Below, one piece after another: positions 25,878 through 33,958 of a stretch of 51,908 bases of DNA. This DNA is from Bog-756 sp036513075. GTDB lineage: Bacteria > Actinomycetota > Acidimicrobiia > Acidimicrobiales > RAAP-2. The stretch lies in assembly GCA_036513075.1 (NCBI GenBank), contig DATBZS010000086.1, positions 1-51,908 on the forward strand, read 5' to 3'. Below the pieces are notes generated by a model, which saw only the letters and a list, made by a program, of their open reading frames with translations, was not told where the DNA came from and ran no database searches. The translations under genes and the position numbers were made by a program. Position 1 is the first letter of the stretch. The number at the start of each line of letters is the position of its first letter.

Positions 25878-26636
25878 ATGCCTGTGGTTGTGGTCATCAT
25901 CATCGTTGCGGCATGGGCCGTGCTCCTCGGACCGAGCCTCCTGAAGCGACGGGCGAGCGCCGGTGGCGACCACTCGATCTCCCACTTCCACTACCAGCTC
26001 CGGGTTCTCGAGCAGCGGGCCCCGGAACCGATCGTGTCCCCCGCCTACCGGCTGCGGTCCGTGGACGACAACGGTGCCCCGACGGCGATCCACTACCCCG
26101 ACACCGGCAGGCCGCCGGTGCTGACCGTGGTCGGGGCCAAAGAGCTTCCCCGACCGGCTCTGGCCTTTCTCGGGGAGCCCGAGGCCGTCACCCGAGCCCC
26201 GGACCCCGTCGACGGCGGACCGGTCGACCTGGCGCCGGCGGTCGGCAACGACGCCTACTGCTACGACCCGGCACCAGCCGCCCCGGACGCCGCGGTGCCA
26301 CTGGTACCTCGCGGACCGGACGCGTTGACCCGGGCCCAGGCCCGTCGACGCCGACGTGACACCCTGGCTGTCCTCGGCTCCGTCTTCGTCGTCACCCTGC
26401 TGACCGCACTTCTCACCGGCTCCTCGTTCGTCTGGGCCGTCGTCGCCCTCGACGGAGTGGCGCTCGGCGCGTACGTCGGCGTCCTGGTCCACCTGCGACG
26501 GATGGCCCTGGAGCGCGAGATGAAGCTCCACTATCTGGACCCGCTGGCCGCCCGACCGGCGCGGCCCGGAAGCCAGCGCACGTACATGAGCGGGCGCTAT
26601 GCTCATCCGTCGAACCAACAGGCCGCCGCCCGCTGA
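25878..26636 (+). CDS. SepX/GlpR-like divisome membrane protein
   Basis: This 252-aa membrane protein has one N-terminal span (residues 3-18), a cytoplasmic region of about 140 aa rich in Pro and Ala, a basic stretch RRRRRD, two spans (about 163-182 and 186-207) and a polar C-terminus. This layout, with a start like MPVVVVIIIVAAWAVLLGP, resembles the actinobacterial SepX/GlpR cell-division proteins. The match is by architecture and short motifs only. The GAGGAG ribosome binding site is at about 25869-25874. Confidence 0.5.
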   Translation: MPVVVVIIIVAAWAVLLGPSLLKRRASAGGDHSISHFHYQLRVLEQRAPEPIVSPAYRLRSVDDNGAPTAIHYPDTGRPPVLTVVGAKELPRPALAFLGEPEAVTRAPDPVDGGPVDLAPAVGNDAYCYDPAPAAPDAAVPLVPRGPDALTRAQARRRRRDTLAVLGSVFVVTLLTALLTGSSFVWAVVALDGVALGAYVGVLVHLRRMALEREMKLHYLDPLAARPARPGSQRTYMSGRYAHPSNQQAAAR

Positions 26637-26666
26637 GGATCCGAGGCGCACCCGGGACCCGGTTGG

Positions 26667-26672
26667 TAGGGT
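26667..26672 (+). promoter_or_regulatory. -10 element, leaderless
   Basis: TAGGGT lies 5 nt before ATG 26678, supporting that start over an upstream in-frame TTG. Confidence 0.5.
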
Positions 26673-26677
26673 TTCGC

Positions 26678-27364
26678 ATGACCCACGACAACCCTGCACT
26701 GAACCCGCAGGCCCGGCTGAGCGCAGCCGTCGCCGCCACGCTCGAGGAGCGCATGCTCCTCACCCACCCGTTCTACCGACGGTGGGAGGCGGGTGAACTC
26801 CGCACCCAGGAGCTGGCCGAGTACGCCGTCCACTACCGGGCCTTCGAGGCCGTCCTGCCGACGGTGCTGTCAGCGGTGGTCGACCGCCTGATGTTCGACG
26901 GCGAGATGGAGGCAGCCGACCTCGTCGCCCGCAACCTGGCCGACGAGCTGGGTCGTCCCGAGTCGCACCTGGCCATGTTCGACGAGTTCGCCTCCGCCCT
27001 GCCGACCGCCCACGCGGCAGCTCCCGGAGTGGCCGCCGATGCGCTGGCCGGTACCTACCTCGAGCTGGTCGGGCAGTCGCCGGTCGCCGCCATTGCCGGA
27101 CTGGCCGCCTATGAGACCCAGGCTGCGGCGATCGCCGCCTCCAAGGGCGACGGGCTGCGCCGCTGGTACGGCGTCGACGCCGACGGCACCAGGTTCTGGG
27201 ACGTCCACGCCACGATGGACGTCGACCACGGCGACTGGGTCGTCGAAGCCCTGGCCATGCTGGGGGCCGACGAAGCCGAAGTCAGCGACGCCGCCCGTCG
27301 GGCCGCCGACGCCTGGTGGGCACTCCTCGACGAGCGCGAAGCCGAGGGCCTGGCCACCGTCTGA
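26678..27364 (+). CDS. CADD-like haem-oxygenase-fold metalloenzyme
   Basis: This 228-aa protein belongs to the haem-oxygenase-like diiron oxidase superfamily (with CADD, PqqC and TenA). Candidate metal ligands are Glu90, His97, Glu146, His177, Asp181 and His184 (DELGRPESH, AYETQ, WDVHATMDVDH). As I recall, CADD uses Glu81, His88, Glu142, His174, Asp178 and His181, nearly the same spacing. Tyr145 next to Glu146, Lys156 ten residues later and Tyr33 in HPFYRRW also parallel the CADD residues that supply p-aminobenzoate. A self-sacrificing pAB synthase is therefore plausible, but PqqC-like or other oxidases are alternatives. Confidence 0.75.
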   Translation: MTHDNPALNPQARLSAAVAATLEERMLLTHPFYRRWEAGELRTQELAEYAVHYRAFEAVLPTVLSAVVDRLMFDGEMEAADLVARNLADELGRPESHLAMFDEFASALPTAHAAAPGVAADALAGTYLELVGQSPVAAIAGLAAYETQAAAIAASKGDGLRRWYGVDADGTRFWDVHATMDVDHGDWVVEALAMLGADEAEVSDAARRAADAWWALLDEREAEGLATV

Positions 27365-27404
27365 CCATCCGACGGCGCGTCCGTCGATCAGCATCCCCGT
27401 GCGA

Positions 27405-27430
27405 AGGACCCGGTCCCATGGCCGGGTCCT
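27405..27430 (+). terminator. Hairpin between convergent genes
   Basis: AGGACCCGG (27405-27413) pairs with CCGGGTCCT (27422-27430) across an 8-nt loop in the gap between the convergent CADD-like and thiolase genes. There is no T-tract. It probably terminates both transcripts. Confidence 0.45.
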
Positions 27431-27493
27431 CGCGGTTCCGGCCGAGGGTGTCGGCTGGAACCGTTGAGCCGGGGGCCCGTCAAACGAATGCTG

Positions 27494-28684
27494 TCAACCG
27501 AGTTCGGTGCCGACCACCGACACGAACGACACCATCTCCCCCGGGTAGCCCCCAAGATTGTGGGTCAGCGCCAGCTTCTTGTCGGTCACGATCTGGCGCT
27601 CCGGGGTCGCCTCGCCACGCAGCTGCAGCCACGCTTCGAAGAACATCCGGAGGCCGGAGGCCCCGACCGGGTGCCCGAAGCTCTTGAGCCCGCCGTCGGG
27701 GTTGACCGGGAGGGGGCCGGTGCGGTCGAACGTGCCGGCAAGTACTTCCTTCCAGGCGGTGCCACGGGGCGCGAAGCCGAGGTCCTCCATGAGCACCAGC
27801 TCGGTGGGGGTGAAGCAGTCGTGCACTTCGGCCATGGCCAGCTCGTTGCGGGGATCGGTGATGCCGGCCTGGGCGTAGGCGTCCTGGGCGGCTGTGACGC
27901 ACTCCGGGAACCACGTGTAGTCGTACTCGGGATCGATGAGACCGGATCCACTGCCCGCCGCGAACGACAGGGCCTTGATGTAGATCGGCTTGTCGGTGTA
28001 CTTCAGCGCGTCCTCGGCCCGCACCACGATGGCGGCTGCGGCCCCGTCAGCCACTCCGGCACAGTCGAACACGCCGAGTCGGCCGGCCACCCGGGGTGAG
28101 GCGCAGATGGTCTCGGTGGAGACCTCCTTGCGAAACTGGGCCCGGGGGTTGCGGGCACCGTTCTGGTGGTTCTTCCACGAGATGCGGGCCAACACCTCGG
28201 TGAGCTCGTCTTCGCCGACGCCGTACTTCTTGCCGTAGGCAGGTGCGACCATCGAGAACATTGCGGCCGCGGTCAGGGTGCGGGTCGTGCCGTCATTGGG
28301 GATCGGGAATGCATTGAGCCCCTGGTACCCGGAGTCCTTCACCTTTTCGGCGCCTACGGCCATGGCCACGTCGTAGGCACCCGAGGCCACCGCGTAGGCG
28401 GCGGCCCGCAGCGCCTCGGACCCGGTGGTGCAGTAGTTCTCGACCCGGGTGACCGGCTTGCCCTCGAGCTGCAGCGGACGGGCCAGGGTGATGCCGCTCA
28501 TGCCGGACTGCGCGGTGCCGAACCAGTAGGCGTCGACGTCGCCCTTGGTCACACCAGCCGAGGCGAAGGTCTCCTCGGCGGCGTCGATGATGAGGTCGTC
28601 GAGGCTCTTGTCCCAGTGCTCGGCGAAGCGGGTGCAGCCCATGCCGATGATCGCCACCCGGTCCTTGATTCCGTGCGAAGCCAT
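27494..28684 (-). CDS. Thiolase (acetyl-CoA acetyltransferase, SCP-x type)
   Basis: This thiolase of 396 aa catalyses CoA-dependent cleavage of a 3-ketoacyl-CoA, the last step of a beta-oxidation cycle. The nucleophile is Cys85 in ENYCTTGSEALR. The EVHDCFTPTE motif and the GHPVGASG active-site motif are present. Its sequence is of the SCP-x/lipid-transfer type, not the short-chain biosynthetic type, and such thiolases often need a DUF35 partner. That domain lies in the next gene upstream, 63 bases away. The AAGGAG ribosome binding site fits ATG 28684. Confidence 0.88.
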   Translation of the reverse strand: MASHGIKDRVAIIGMGCTRFAEHWDKSLDDLIIDAAEETFASAGVTKGDVDAYWFGTAQSGMSGITLARPLQLEGKPVTRVENYCTTGSEALRAAAYAVASGAYDVAMAVGAEKVKDSGYQGLNAFPIPNDGTTRTLTAAAMFSMVAPAYGKKYGVGEDELTEVLARISWKNHQNGARNPRAQFRKEVSTETICASPRVAGRLGVFDCAGVADGAAAAIVVRAEDALKYTDKPIYIKALSFAAGSGSGLIDPEYDYTWFPECVTAAQDAYAQAGITDPRNELAMAEVHDCFTPTELVLMEDLGFAPRGTAWKEVLAGTFDRTGPLPVNPDGGLKSFGHPVGASGLRMFFEAWLQLRGEATPERQIVTDKKLALTHNLGGYPGEMVSFVSVVGTELG

Positions 28685-28747
28685 TGCTCTCCTTGAGGTC
28701 GTGCGGTCGTGGGCCCGACGCCAGCCGGGCCCGGGGTCGGTGTGGAG

Positions 28748-30202
28748 TCAGGCGTCCGTCGTCGCGCCGTCGCCTGTCGGTACGGGGTGGCGGACGGGGG
28801 TTGCCTTCCAGAAGTAGTCGTGGATGCCGTCGGCGGTGAACAGCTTGCGGAACGTCATCCGCACCCGGTCGCCGATGTCGACGGTGTCGGGGTCGACGTC
28901 GGTCAGCTCCACCGGGAAACGGCCGCCGCCGTCGAAGTCGAGGATGGCGAAGACGACGGGCGGGCTCGGTGAGTAGGCCAGGCGGTCGATGGTGTAGGTG
29001 GCGATGGTGGCCTCGGAGTCGGCCCGGTCCACGGGCACCATGTCGTCGACGGCGCCGCCGACCATCGATACCCGGGACGGTGGCAGGTGGACGGCCCCTG
29101 ACGTGCGGTCCTCGGATCCGATGAAGCCGAACTTCCAGTCCTCGTTGCGCCAGGCGGCCGACGAGGACACCCGCTGGGGCTCGGGCCGACGGGGCGGCTC
29201 GGGTGTCACCATGCCCCGCCAGGTCAGGAACTTGCCATAGGGGAGGTCGGCACCGGCGGCCACCTGGTCGGCGACCGGATCGGCGGCGGACCAGGCAGAG
29301 ATGGCCGGCGTAGTCCGGAAGACGAGCACGTCGGCCCCGTCGGCCAGCGACACGACGGCCACCACTTCGCCGGGCGCAGCCTGCTCGAGCATGGAGGCCA
29401 CCACCAGGCCGGCGTGGGCGGCACCGGTCTGGCCCACCGAGGCCGTCAGGTCATCGGCCAGCGCGCCGTCGCGCACTCCCAACTTCCGGCCAAGAGCTTT
29501 GGCCGCCCGGCCGTGCATACCGGTGACGGCGACGCGGTCGACCTCCTCGGCCGTCACCCCGGACACCTTCAGCCCGGCCTGCCAGGCACTGTCACCGAGG
29601 GGCACGTAGCGGGTCTCGCCGAAGCGCTCCTCCCAGGTCCTGGACCGGCGGTCACCGGCCGTGCGCCAGCGGTCGAGGAACTCGTCGCTCACCGAGGCGC
29701 CGCCCAGGAATTCGGCGATGACCGGCGTGCCCGGCCCGTCGTCTCCGACCAGGACGGCGGCGGCGCCGTCGCCGCCGGACGACTCGTCGGCCGAGGTGGG
29801 CAGCCCGTCACGCAGGTCGGACACGACCACCAAGGTGGTGCCGGTGCCTACGGCATCGAGGGCGGTGCGCAGCGCTCCCGGCCCCGACCGGAGTGCGCCG
29901 CCGAAGTCGAAGGCGGCCACGTCAGATGGCTGGTGGAGGGCGGCGTGGACGGTGGTGGCGTTGGTCTTGTCGAGGTACGCGGGCGTCGCTGTGGCGAACC
30001 ACAGGGCCCGGGGGCTCGCCCCGGGAGCTGAGCGCAGGGCCCGCCGGGCGGCCTCGACCCCCATGGTGGTGGTGTCCTCGTCGTGGGAGGCCACCGTCCG
30101 GGTGCCCTTGCCTCCGCCGGAACCGAACACTCTCACCACCTCGGACCGCTGCAGGCGGCGGTAGGGGACGTAGCCGGCGATACTGACGATGCCCCGGGTC
30201 AT
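28748..30202 (-). CDS. HMG-CoA-synthase-like protein fused to a DUF35/OB-fold domain
   Basis: This 484-aa two-domain protein has residues of about 1-330 with the HMG-CoA synthase/KAS III-like thiolase fold (start RGIVSIAGYVPYRRL, later TASVGQTGAAHAGLVVASML). About 335-484 is a DUF35 OB-fold domain ending in FTADGIHDYFWKATPV. The usual zinc-ribbon cysteines of DUF35 are absent: the segment reads GFIGSEDRTSGAVHLPPSRV. In the N-domain I see no obvious catalytic Cys (AFDFGGALRSGPGAL sits where a Cys is often found), so it may be structural. It probably partners the adjacent thiolase. ATG 30202 is chosen over upstream frames by family N-terminus. Confidence 0.75.
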   Translation of the reverse strand: MTRGIVSIAGYVPYRRLQRSEVVRVFGSGGGKGTRTVASHDEDTTTMGVEAARRALRSAPGASPRALWFATATPAYLDKTNATTVHAALHQPSDVAAFDFGGALRSGPGALRTALDAVGTGTTLVVVSDLRDGLPTSADESSGGDGAAAVLVGDDGPGTPVIAEFLGGASVSDEFLDRWRTAGDRRSRTWEERFGETRYVPLGDSAWQAGLKVSGVTAEEVDRVAVTGMHGRAAKALGRKLGVRDGALADDLTASVGQTGAAHAGLVVASMLEQAAPGEVVAVVSLADGADVLVFRTTPAISAWSAADPVADQVAAGADLPYGKFLTWRGMVTPEPPRRPEPQRVSSSAAWRNEDWKFGFIGSEDRTSGAVHLPPSRVSMVGGAVDDMVPVDRADSEATIATYTIDRLAYSPSPPVVFAILDFDGGGRFPVELTDVDPDTVDIGDRVRMTFRKLFTADGIHDYFWKATPVRHPVPTGDGATTDA

Positions 30203-30345
30203 CGGCGTGCCCCGGTCGGTTGCGGCTGGTGCATGGTCGGGTGAGTCCCTTCGTCGTGGTGGCTGGCCGGTACCGTGGCGGGCCTGTGGTGATGGAGGCA
30301 CGGATGCCCGGCGTCGCGGCGCTGGCCCCGTCTGCCTGCTCATCC

Positions 30346-30351
30346 TATGAT
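30346..30351 (+). promoter_or_regulatory. -10 element for the acyl-CoA dehydrogenase operon
   Basis: TATGAT is a 5/6 match to TATAAT; transcription would start near 30358, just before the two operators. On the opposite strand TAGGAT (30342-30347) overlaps it and could drive the divergent DUF35-fusion gene. Confidence 0.5.
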
Positions 30352-30360
30352 GTGCACAGT

Positions 30361-30399
30361 ATCTGACGGTCAGTCAGGTAACATCTGACGGTCAGTCAG
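30361..30399 (+). promoter_or_regulatory. Two identical palindromic operators (TetR-type)
   Basis: ATCTGACGGTCAGTCAG occurs at 30361-30377 and again at 30383-30399. The repeat distance is 22 bp, about two helical turns. Each copy contains the perfect palindrome CTGAC-G-GTCAG. They lie in the leader between divergent catabolic operons, immediately downstream of the -10 element, where a bound repressor would block both directions. The style suits TetR-family repressors of acyl-CoA metabolism; no regulator gene is in the window. Confidence 0.7.
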
Positions 30400-30446
30400 A
30401 TCGCGACGGCGGCGCTCGCCGTCCGGTACAGGATGGAGGCCAGGCC

Positions 30447-31628
30447 ATGGACTTCGAGTTCACTCCCGAGCAGCTCGAGTTCGTCAAGGACGTGGAGCAG
30501 TTCCTCGACGACAACTACGACCCCGAGGTCTTCGACGTCACCCGGGAAAACATGGCTCAGATCGTCGACACCCCCCTGCGCCGCAAGTTCATGGCCAAGC
30601 TCGGCGAGAAGGGCTGGCTGGGCATCACCTGGCCCAAGGAGTACGGCGGCAAGGAGGGCGACGGCGTCTACGAGTACCTGCTGAACGAGGCCCTGGCCGC
30701 CCGGGGCGGGCCCCAGATCGGCAAGGGCGTCGGCATCATCGGCAAGACCATCATCAACCGCGGCAGCGAGAAGTTGAAGGCCGAATTCCTGCCGAAGATC
30801 CTGAAGAACGAGGTCGAGTTCGCGGTCGGCTACTCCGAGCCCAACGCCGGCTCCGACGCCGCCTCGATGCAGCTGAAGGCCACCCGCGACGGCGACGGCT
30901 GGCGCCTCAACGGCCAGAAGACGTGGACCACATCGGCCCACTTCGCCGACTGGTACTGGGTGGGGGCCCGGACCGACCCTGACGCCCCCAAGCACAGCGG
31001 CATCACCCTGTTCCTGGTGCCGATGGACCACCCCGGGATCACCGTCAAGCCCATCTGGACGATGGGTGACGAACGGACCAATGAGGTCTACCTCGACGAC
31101 GTGTGGGTCTCTGATGACTACGTGGTCGGCGAACTCAACCGGGGCTTCCAGTACATCTCAGAGGCCCTCGACCTCGAGCGCTTCACCCTCTTCACCTACT
31201 CGCCCACCGCCCAGCGGCTGAGTCTGCTCACCGAGTACATCAAGGGCGCCACCCGCGACGGCGAGCCGATGAAGGACGACACCGTCGTGCGCTCCAAGGT
31301 GGCCCAGCTCCACACCGAGGCCGAGGTGGCCCGGGTCCTCGGCCTGAAATTCGTGGCCGCCTCGACAGCGGGGGGCGCGCCGCCCACGACGGAGGCCTCG
31401 GAGTACAAGCTGTTCACCACGGAGTACTCGCGACGCCTGGCCAATGCTTCGATGGACCTCGCCGGCTCCGGTGGCCAGTTGCGGGTCCACAACGAGGAGG
31501 CTCCCATGGCCGGCCGCTCCGAGTCGACCTACCGCTACACGGTCATCGACACCATCGGCGGCGGCTCCTCCGAAATCCAAAAGAACATCCTGGCCCGACG
31601 CAAGCTCGGCCTCCCCAAGAACTTCTGA
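30447..31628 (+). CDS. Acyl-CoA dehydrogenase (alpha type)
   Basis: This FAD-dependent dehydrogenase (393 aa) introduces an alpha-beta double bond in an acyl-CoA. Family motifs are YSEPNAGSDAASMQLKA (flavin and substrate site), GQKTWTTSAHFADW, and the C-terminal TIGGGSSEIQKNILARRKLG. As in many actinobacterial FadE proteins, the MCAD catalytic Glu position near the C-terminus is Gly, so the base must lie elsewhere. GGAGG at 30435-30439 is 7 nt before the ATG. It is the first gene of a five-gene catabolic run and may form a heteromer with the dehydrogenase at 33959. Confidence 0.92.
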   Translation: MDFEFTPEQLEFVKDVEQFLDDNYDPEVFDVTRENMAQIVDTPLRRKFMAKLGEKGWLGITWPKEYGGKEGDGVYEYLLNEALAARGGPQIGKGVGIIGKTIINRGSEKLKAEFLPKILKNEVEFAVGYSEPNAGSDAASMQLKATRDGDGWRLNGQKTWTTSAHFADWYWVGARTDPDAPKHSGITLFLVPMDHPGITVKPIWTMGDERTNEVYLDDVWVSDDYVVGELNRGFQYISEALDLERFTLFTYSPTAQRLSLLTEYIKGATRDGEPMKDDTVVRSKVAQLHTEAEVARVLGLKFVAASTAGGAPPTTEASEYKLFTTEYSRRLANASMDLAGSGGQLRVHNEEAPMAGRSESTYRYTVIDTIGGGSSEIQKNILARRKLGLPKNF

Positions 31629-31642
31629 GCCCACTGCATCCC

Positions 31643-32887
31643 GTGACTCCCACGCCCGCCACCTCTGCCGCCGCGCCCACCGAACCGGTGACGGGGCGCG
31701 CCCGGGGTGGGCCACTCGCCGGGGTGACCGTCCTCGACCTGGCCAGCGTCGGCCCCGCCGCCCGCTGCACCCGGGTGCTGGCCGACTACGGGGCGACCGT
31801 TGTGAAGGTGGGGACCGTCCCTGGAAGCGGTGTCGAGCCCCTGGTGCCGCCGTTCTACGCCTACAGCGGAGCCAGGCACCTCAAGCACGTGGCATTCGAT
31901 CTGAAGGACCCTGACGGTCGGGATGCCTTCCTCGAACTGGTGCGCTGCGCTGACGTGGTGGTCGAGAGCTTCCGGCCCGGAGTGGTGGACCGCCTGGGCG
32001 TCGGATTCGACGCGTTGCGCGCCGTCAACCCCCGGGTGATCCTGTGCTCGACCACGGGCTACGGGCAGGACGGCCCCAAGGCGGCGTGGGCCGGCCACGA
32101 CATCAACTATCTGGCCGTGGGCGGCTACCTGGCCGCCACCGAGCCGGGGGCCGACGGGGGCCCGCCGGTGTCGGGCGCCACCATCGCCGACGCCGCTGGC
32201 GGGGGCATGCAGGCAGCCCTGGCCATCATGGCCGCCCTCATCGGCCGGGGCGAGGACACCCCCGGCGTGCACCTCGACGTGTCCATTGCCGACGGGGTCC
32301 TGTGGCTCACGTCGCTGGCCGTGGATGAGTATCTGGCCACCGGGGCGCCCGTGGGGTTCGGCCACAACATCATCACCGGCCGCTACGCCTGTTACGACAC
32401 CTACGGGTGTGCCGACAGCAAGTGGGTGGCTGTCGGCGCCATCGAGCCCAAGTTCTACGCCAACCTGTGCCGCCTCCTCGGCTGCGAGCAGTGGATCGGG
32501 CATCAGCACGACGACGCCGTCCAGGACGACATCCGGGCCGATTTCCGGGCCGCATTCGCCACCAAGGACCGCGACATCTGGGTCGCCGACCTGGCCGGCG
32601 CCGACACCTGTGTCAGCCCGGTCCTGACCGTGGCCGAACTGATCGACGACGACCAGTACGGGGCCCGCCGGGCCATCGTCCACGCGGTGGTGCCGGGCGG
32701 CGCCCGGGCCGATGGCGCCCCGGAATCCTTCCGTCAGGTCGGGCCGGTGTTGGCCGGCATGGCCGGGGTGGGGGACAAGGTGACGGCCGGCGACCCGGCC
32801 CGGTCGGACACCGACGACCTGCTGGCCGCCGCCGGCGTGCCGGCCGAGCGGATCGCCGAACTGCGGACGAAAGGAGTGGTGGCATGA
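31643..32887 (+). CDS. CaiB/BaiF family CoA transferase
   Basis: This class III CoA transferase (414 aa) either moves CoA between acids or racemises alpha-methylacyl-CoA. The start GVTVLDLASVGPAARCTRVLADYGATVVKV is typical. The catalytic Asp is probably in AGHDINYLAVGG. Later SIADGVLWLTSLAVDEYLA and GRYACYDTYGCADSKWVAVGAIEPKF are family segments. It could activate the pathway's substrate or epimerise a branched intermediate. GTG 31643 is 14 nt after the acyl-CoA dehydrogenase stop, and the stop overlaps the next ATG (ATGA). Confidence 0.88.
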   Translation: MTPTPATSAAAPTEPVTGRARGGPLAGVTVLDLASVGPAARCTRVLADYGATVVKVGTVPGSGVEPLVPPFYAYSGARHLKHVAFDLKDPDGRDAFLELVRCADVVVESFRPGVVDRLGVGFDALRAVNPRVILCSTTGYGQDGPKAAWAGHDINYLAVGGYLAATEPGADGGPPVSGATIADAAGGGMQAALAIMAALIGRGEDTPGVHLDVSIADGVLWLTSLAVDEYLATGAPVGFGHNIITGRYACYDTYGCADSKWVAVGAIEPKFYANLCRLLGCEQWIGHQHDDAVQDDIRADFRAAFATKDRDIWVADLAGADTCVSPVLTVAELIDDDQYGARRAIVHAVVPGGARADGAPESFRQVGPVLAGMAGVGDKVTAGDPARSDTDDLLAAAGVPAERIAELRTKGVVA

Positions 32888-33411
32888 GCGCCATCGGAAT
32901 CGACGACATCGAGGGGCTCCTCGGTGTCGGCCAGTACGAGGAGGAGGGGGAGTTCCCCGTCGAGCAGGGGTACATCTGGACCACCTGTTCGTCGGTGGAG
33001 AACGGCAACCCCCTGTTCTGGGACGCCGAGGTGGCAGAGCAGGTGACGGGCGGCCCCATCGCCCCGCCGACCATGGTATCGGTGTGGTTCCGTCCCCATC
33101 ACTGGGCCCCCGACCGCTCGACACCCGGCCTGCCGCTGCAGATCCACTTCGACCTGAAGGAGGGCCTCGGCCTGCCCGAGGCGGTGATGAGCGACAACAC
33201 CATCGTGTTCCACGAGCCGGTCCGTCCGGGCGACCGGCTGTCGACCCGTCAGATCCTCCGGTCGGTGAGCGACCAGAAGACGACCAAGCTCGGCACCGGC
33301 CGTTTCTGGGTGATCGATGTCGAGTACCACAACCAACGCGGTGCCCTCGTGGCCGTGGAGAGCTACACCGGTTTCGGCTACCGCCGGGCCGGTAGCCAGG
33401 AGGCATCGTGA
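32884..33411 (+). CDS. MaoC-like hotdog protein, N-terminal-type (FAS1-like dehydratase) subunit
   Basis: This 175-aa hotdog-fold protein of the MaoC_dehydrat_N type has segments YIWTTCSSVENGNPLFWDAE and GGPIAPPTMVSVWFRPHHW. It lacks the full D-x4-H catalytic pair, so it is probably the structural or substrate-binding half of an enoyl-CoA hydratase. It overlaps its neighbours by ATGA upstream and GTGA downstream. Together with the next gene it parallels the ChsH2-MaoC and ChsH1 pair of steroid side-chain degradation, where two hotdog proteins form one hydratase. Confidence 0.78.
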   Translation: MSAIGIDDIEGLLGVGQYEEEGEFPVEQGYIWTTCSSVENGNPLFWDAEVAEQVTGGPIAPPTMVSVWFRPHHWAPDRSTPGLPLQIHFDLKEGLGLPEAVMSDNTIVFHEPVRPGDRLSTRQILRSVSDQKTTKLGTGRFWVIDVEYHNQRGALVAVESYTGFGYRRAGSQEAS

Positions 33412-33887
33412 CCACACCGACGTTGCTCCACGGGAAGGTGCAGGCCGGCCAGGAACTCCCCGAGCTGGCCTACCCGGTGACCGCCACCACAGTCGTCCTC
33501 GGGGCACTGGCCGCCCGCGACTGGCGACCCATGCACCACGACAAGGACTTCGCCGTCAACCGCAACGGGACCCGGGACATCTTCCTCAACACGCCCAACC
33601 TGGCGTCCTGGTTCGAGCGCTACATCACCGACTGGACCGGCCCGTTCGGCCGTCTGCAACGGGTCACCTTCCGGATGCTCGGCTCGATCTTTCCGGGGGA
33701 CACCATGGTGTTCCGGGGCTCGGTCACCGAGACCGGCATCGACGCCACCGGGTGCGGCTGGACCGCCCTCGACATCTCGGTGTCGGTTGACGGCGACACC
33801 AAGACCAGCTGCACGGCCCGGGTCGCCCTGCCACTGAGCCCGGACGACAACCCGTGGTCCCGTTCCGGGGACCGCTGGGCGCCCTGA
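33408..33887 (+). CDS. MaoC-like enoyl-CoA hydratase, catalytic-type subunit
   Basis: This hotdog-fold protein of 159 aa carries the hydratase-2 pattern Asp-x4-His in ARDWRPMHHDKDFA (about residues 36-49). The N-terminus (GKVQAGQELPELAYPVTATTVVLGALAARDW) is typical of ChsH1-type proteins. It starts on a GTG overlapping the previous stop, indicating equimolar expression with the N-type subunit. It would add water to the enoyl-CoA made by the dehydrogenases. Confidence 0.82.
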   Translation: MTTPTLLHGKVQAGQELPELAYPVTATTVVLGALAARDWRPMHHDKDFAVNRNGTRDIFLNTPNLASWFERYITDWTGPFGRLQRVTFRMLGSIFPGDTMVFRGSVTETGIDATGCGWTALDISVSVDGDTKTSCTARVALPLSPDDNPWSRSGDRWAP

Positions 33888-33958
33888 CCGACCGGCTCAC
33901 GACGACTACATCCGTTTACAGAACCGCCTGACGAAGCACCACCAGAGGAGAACACGAC

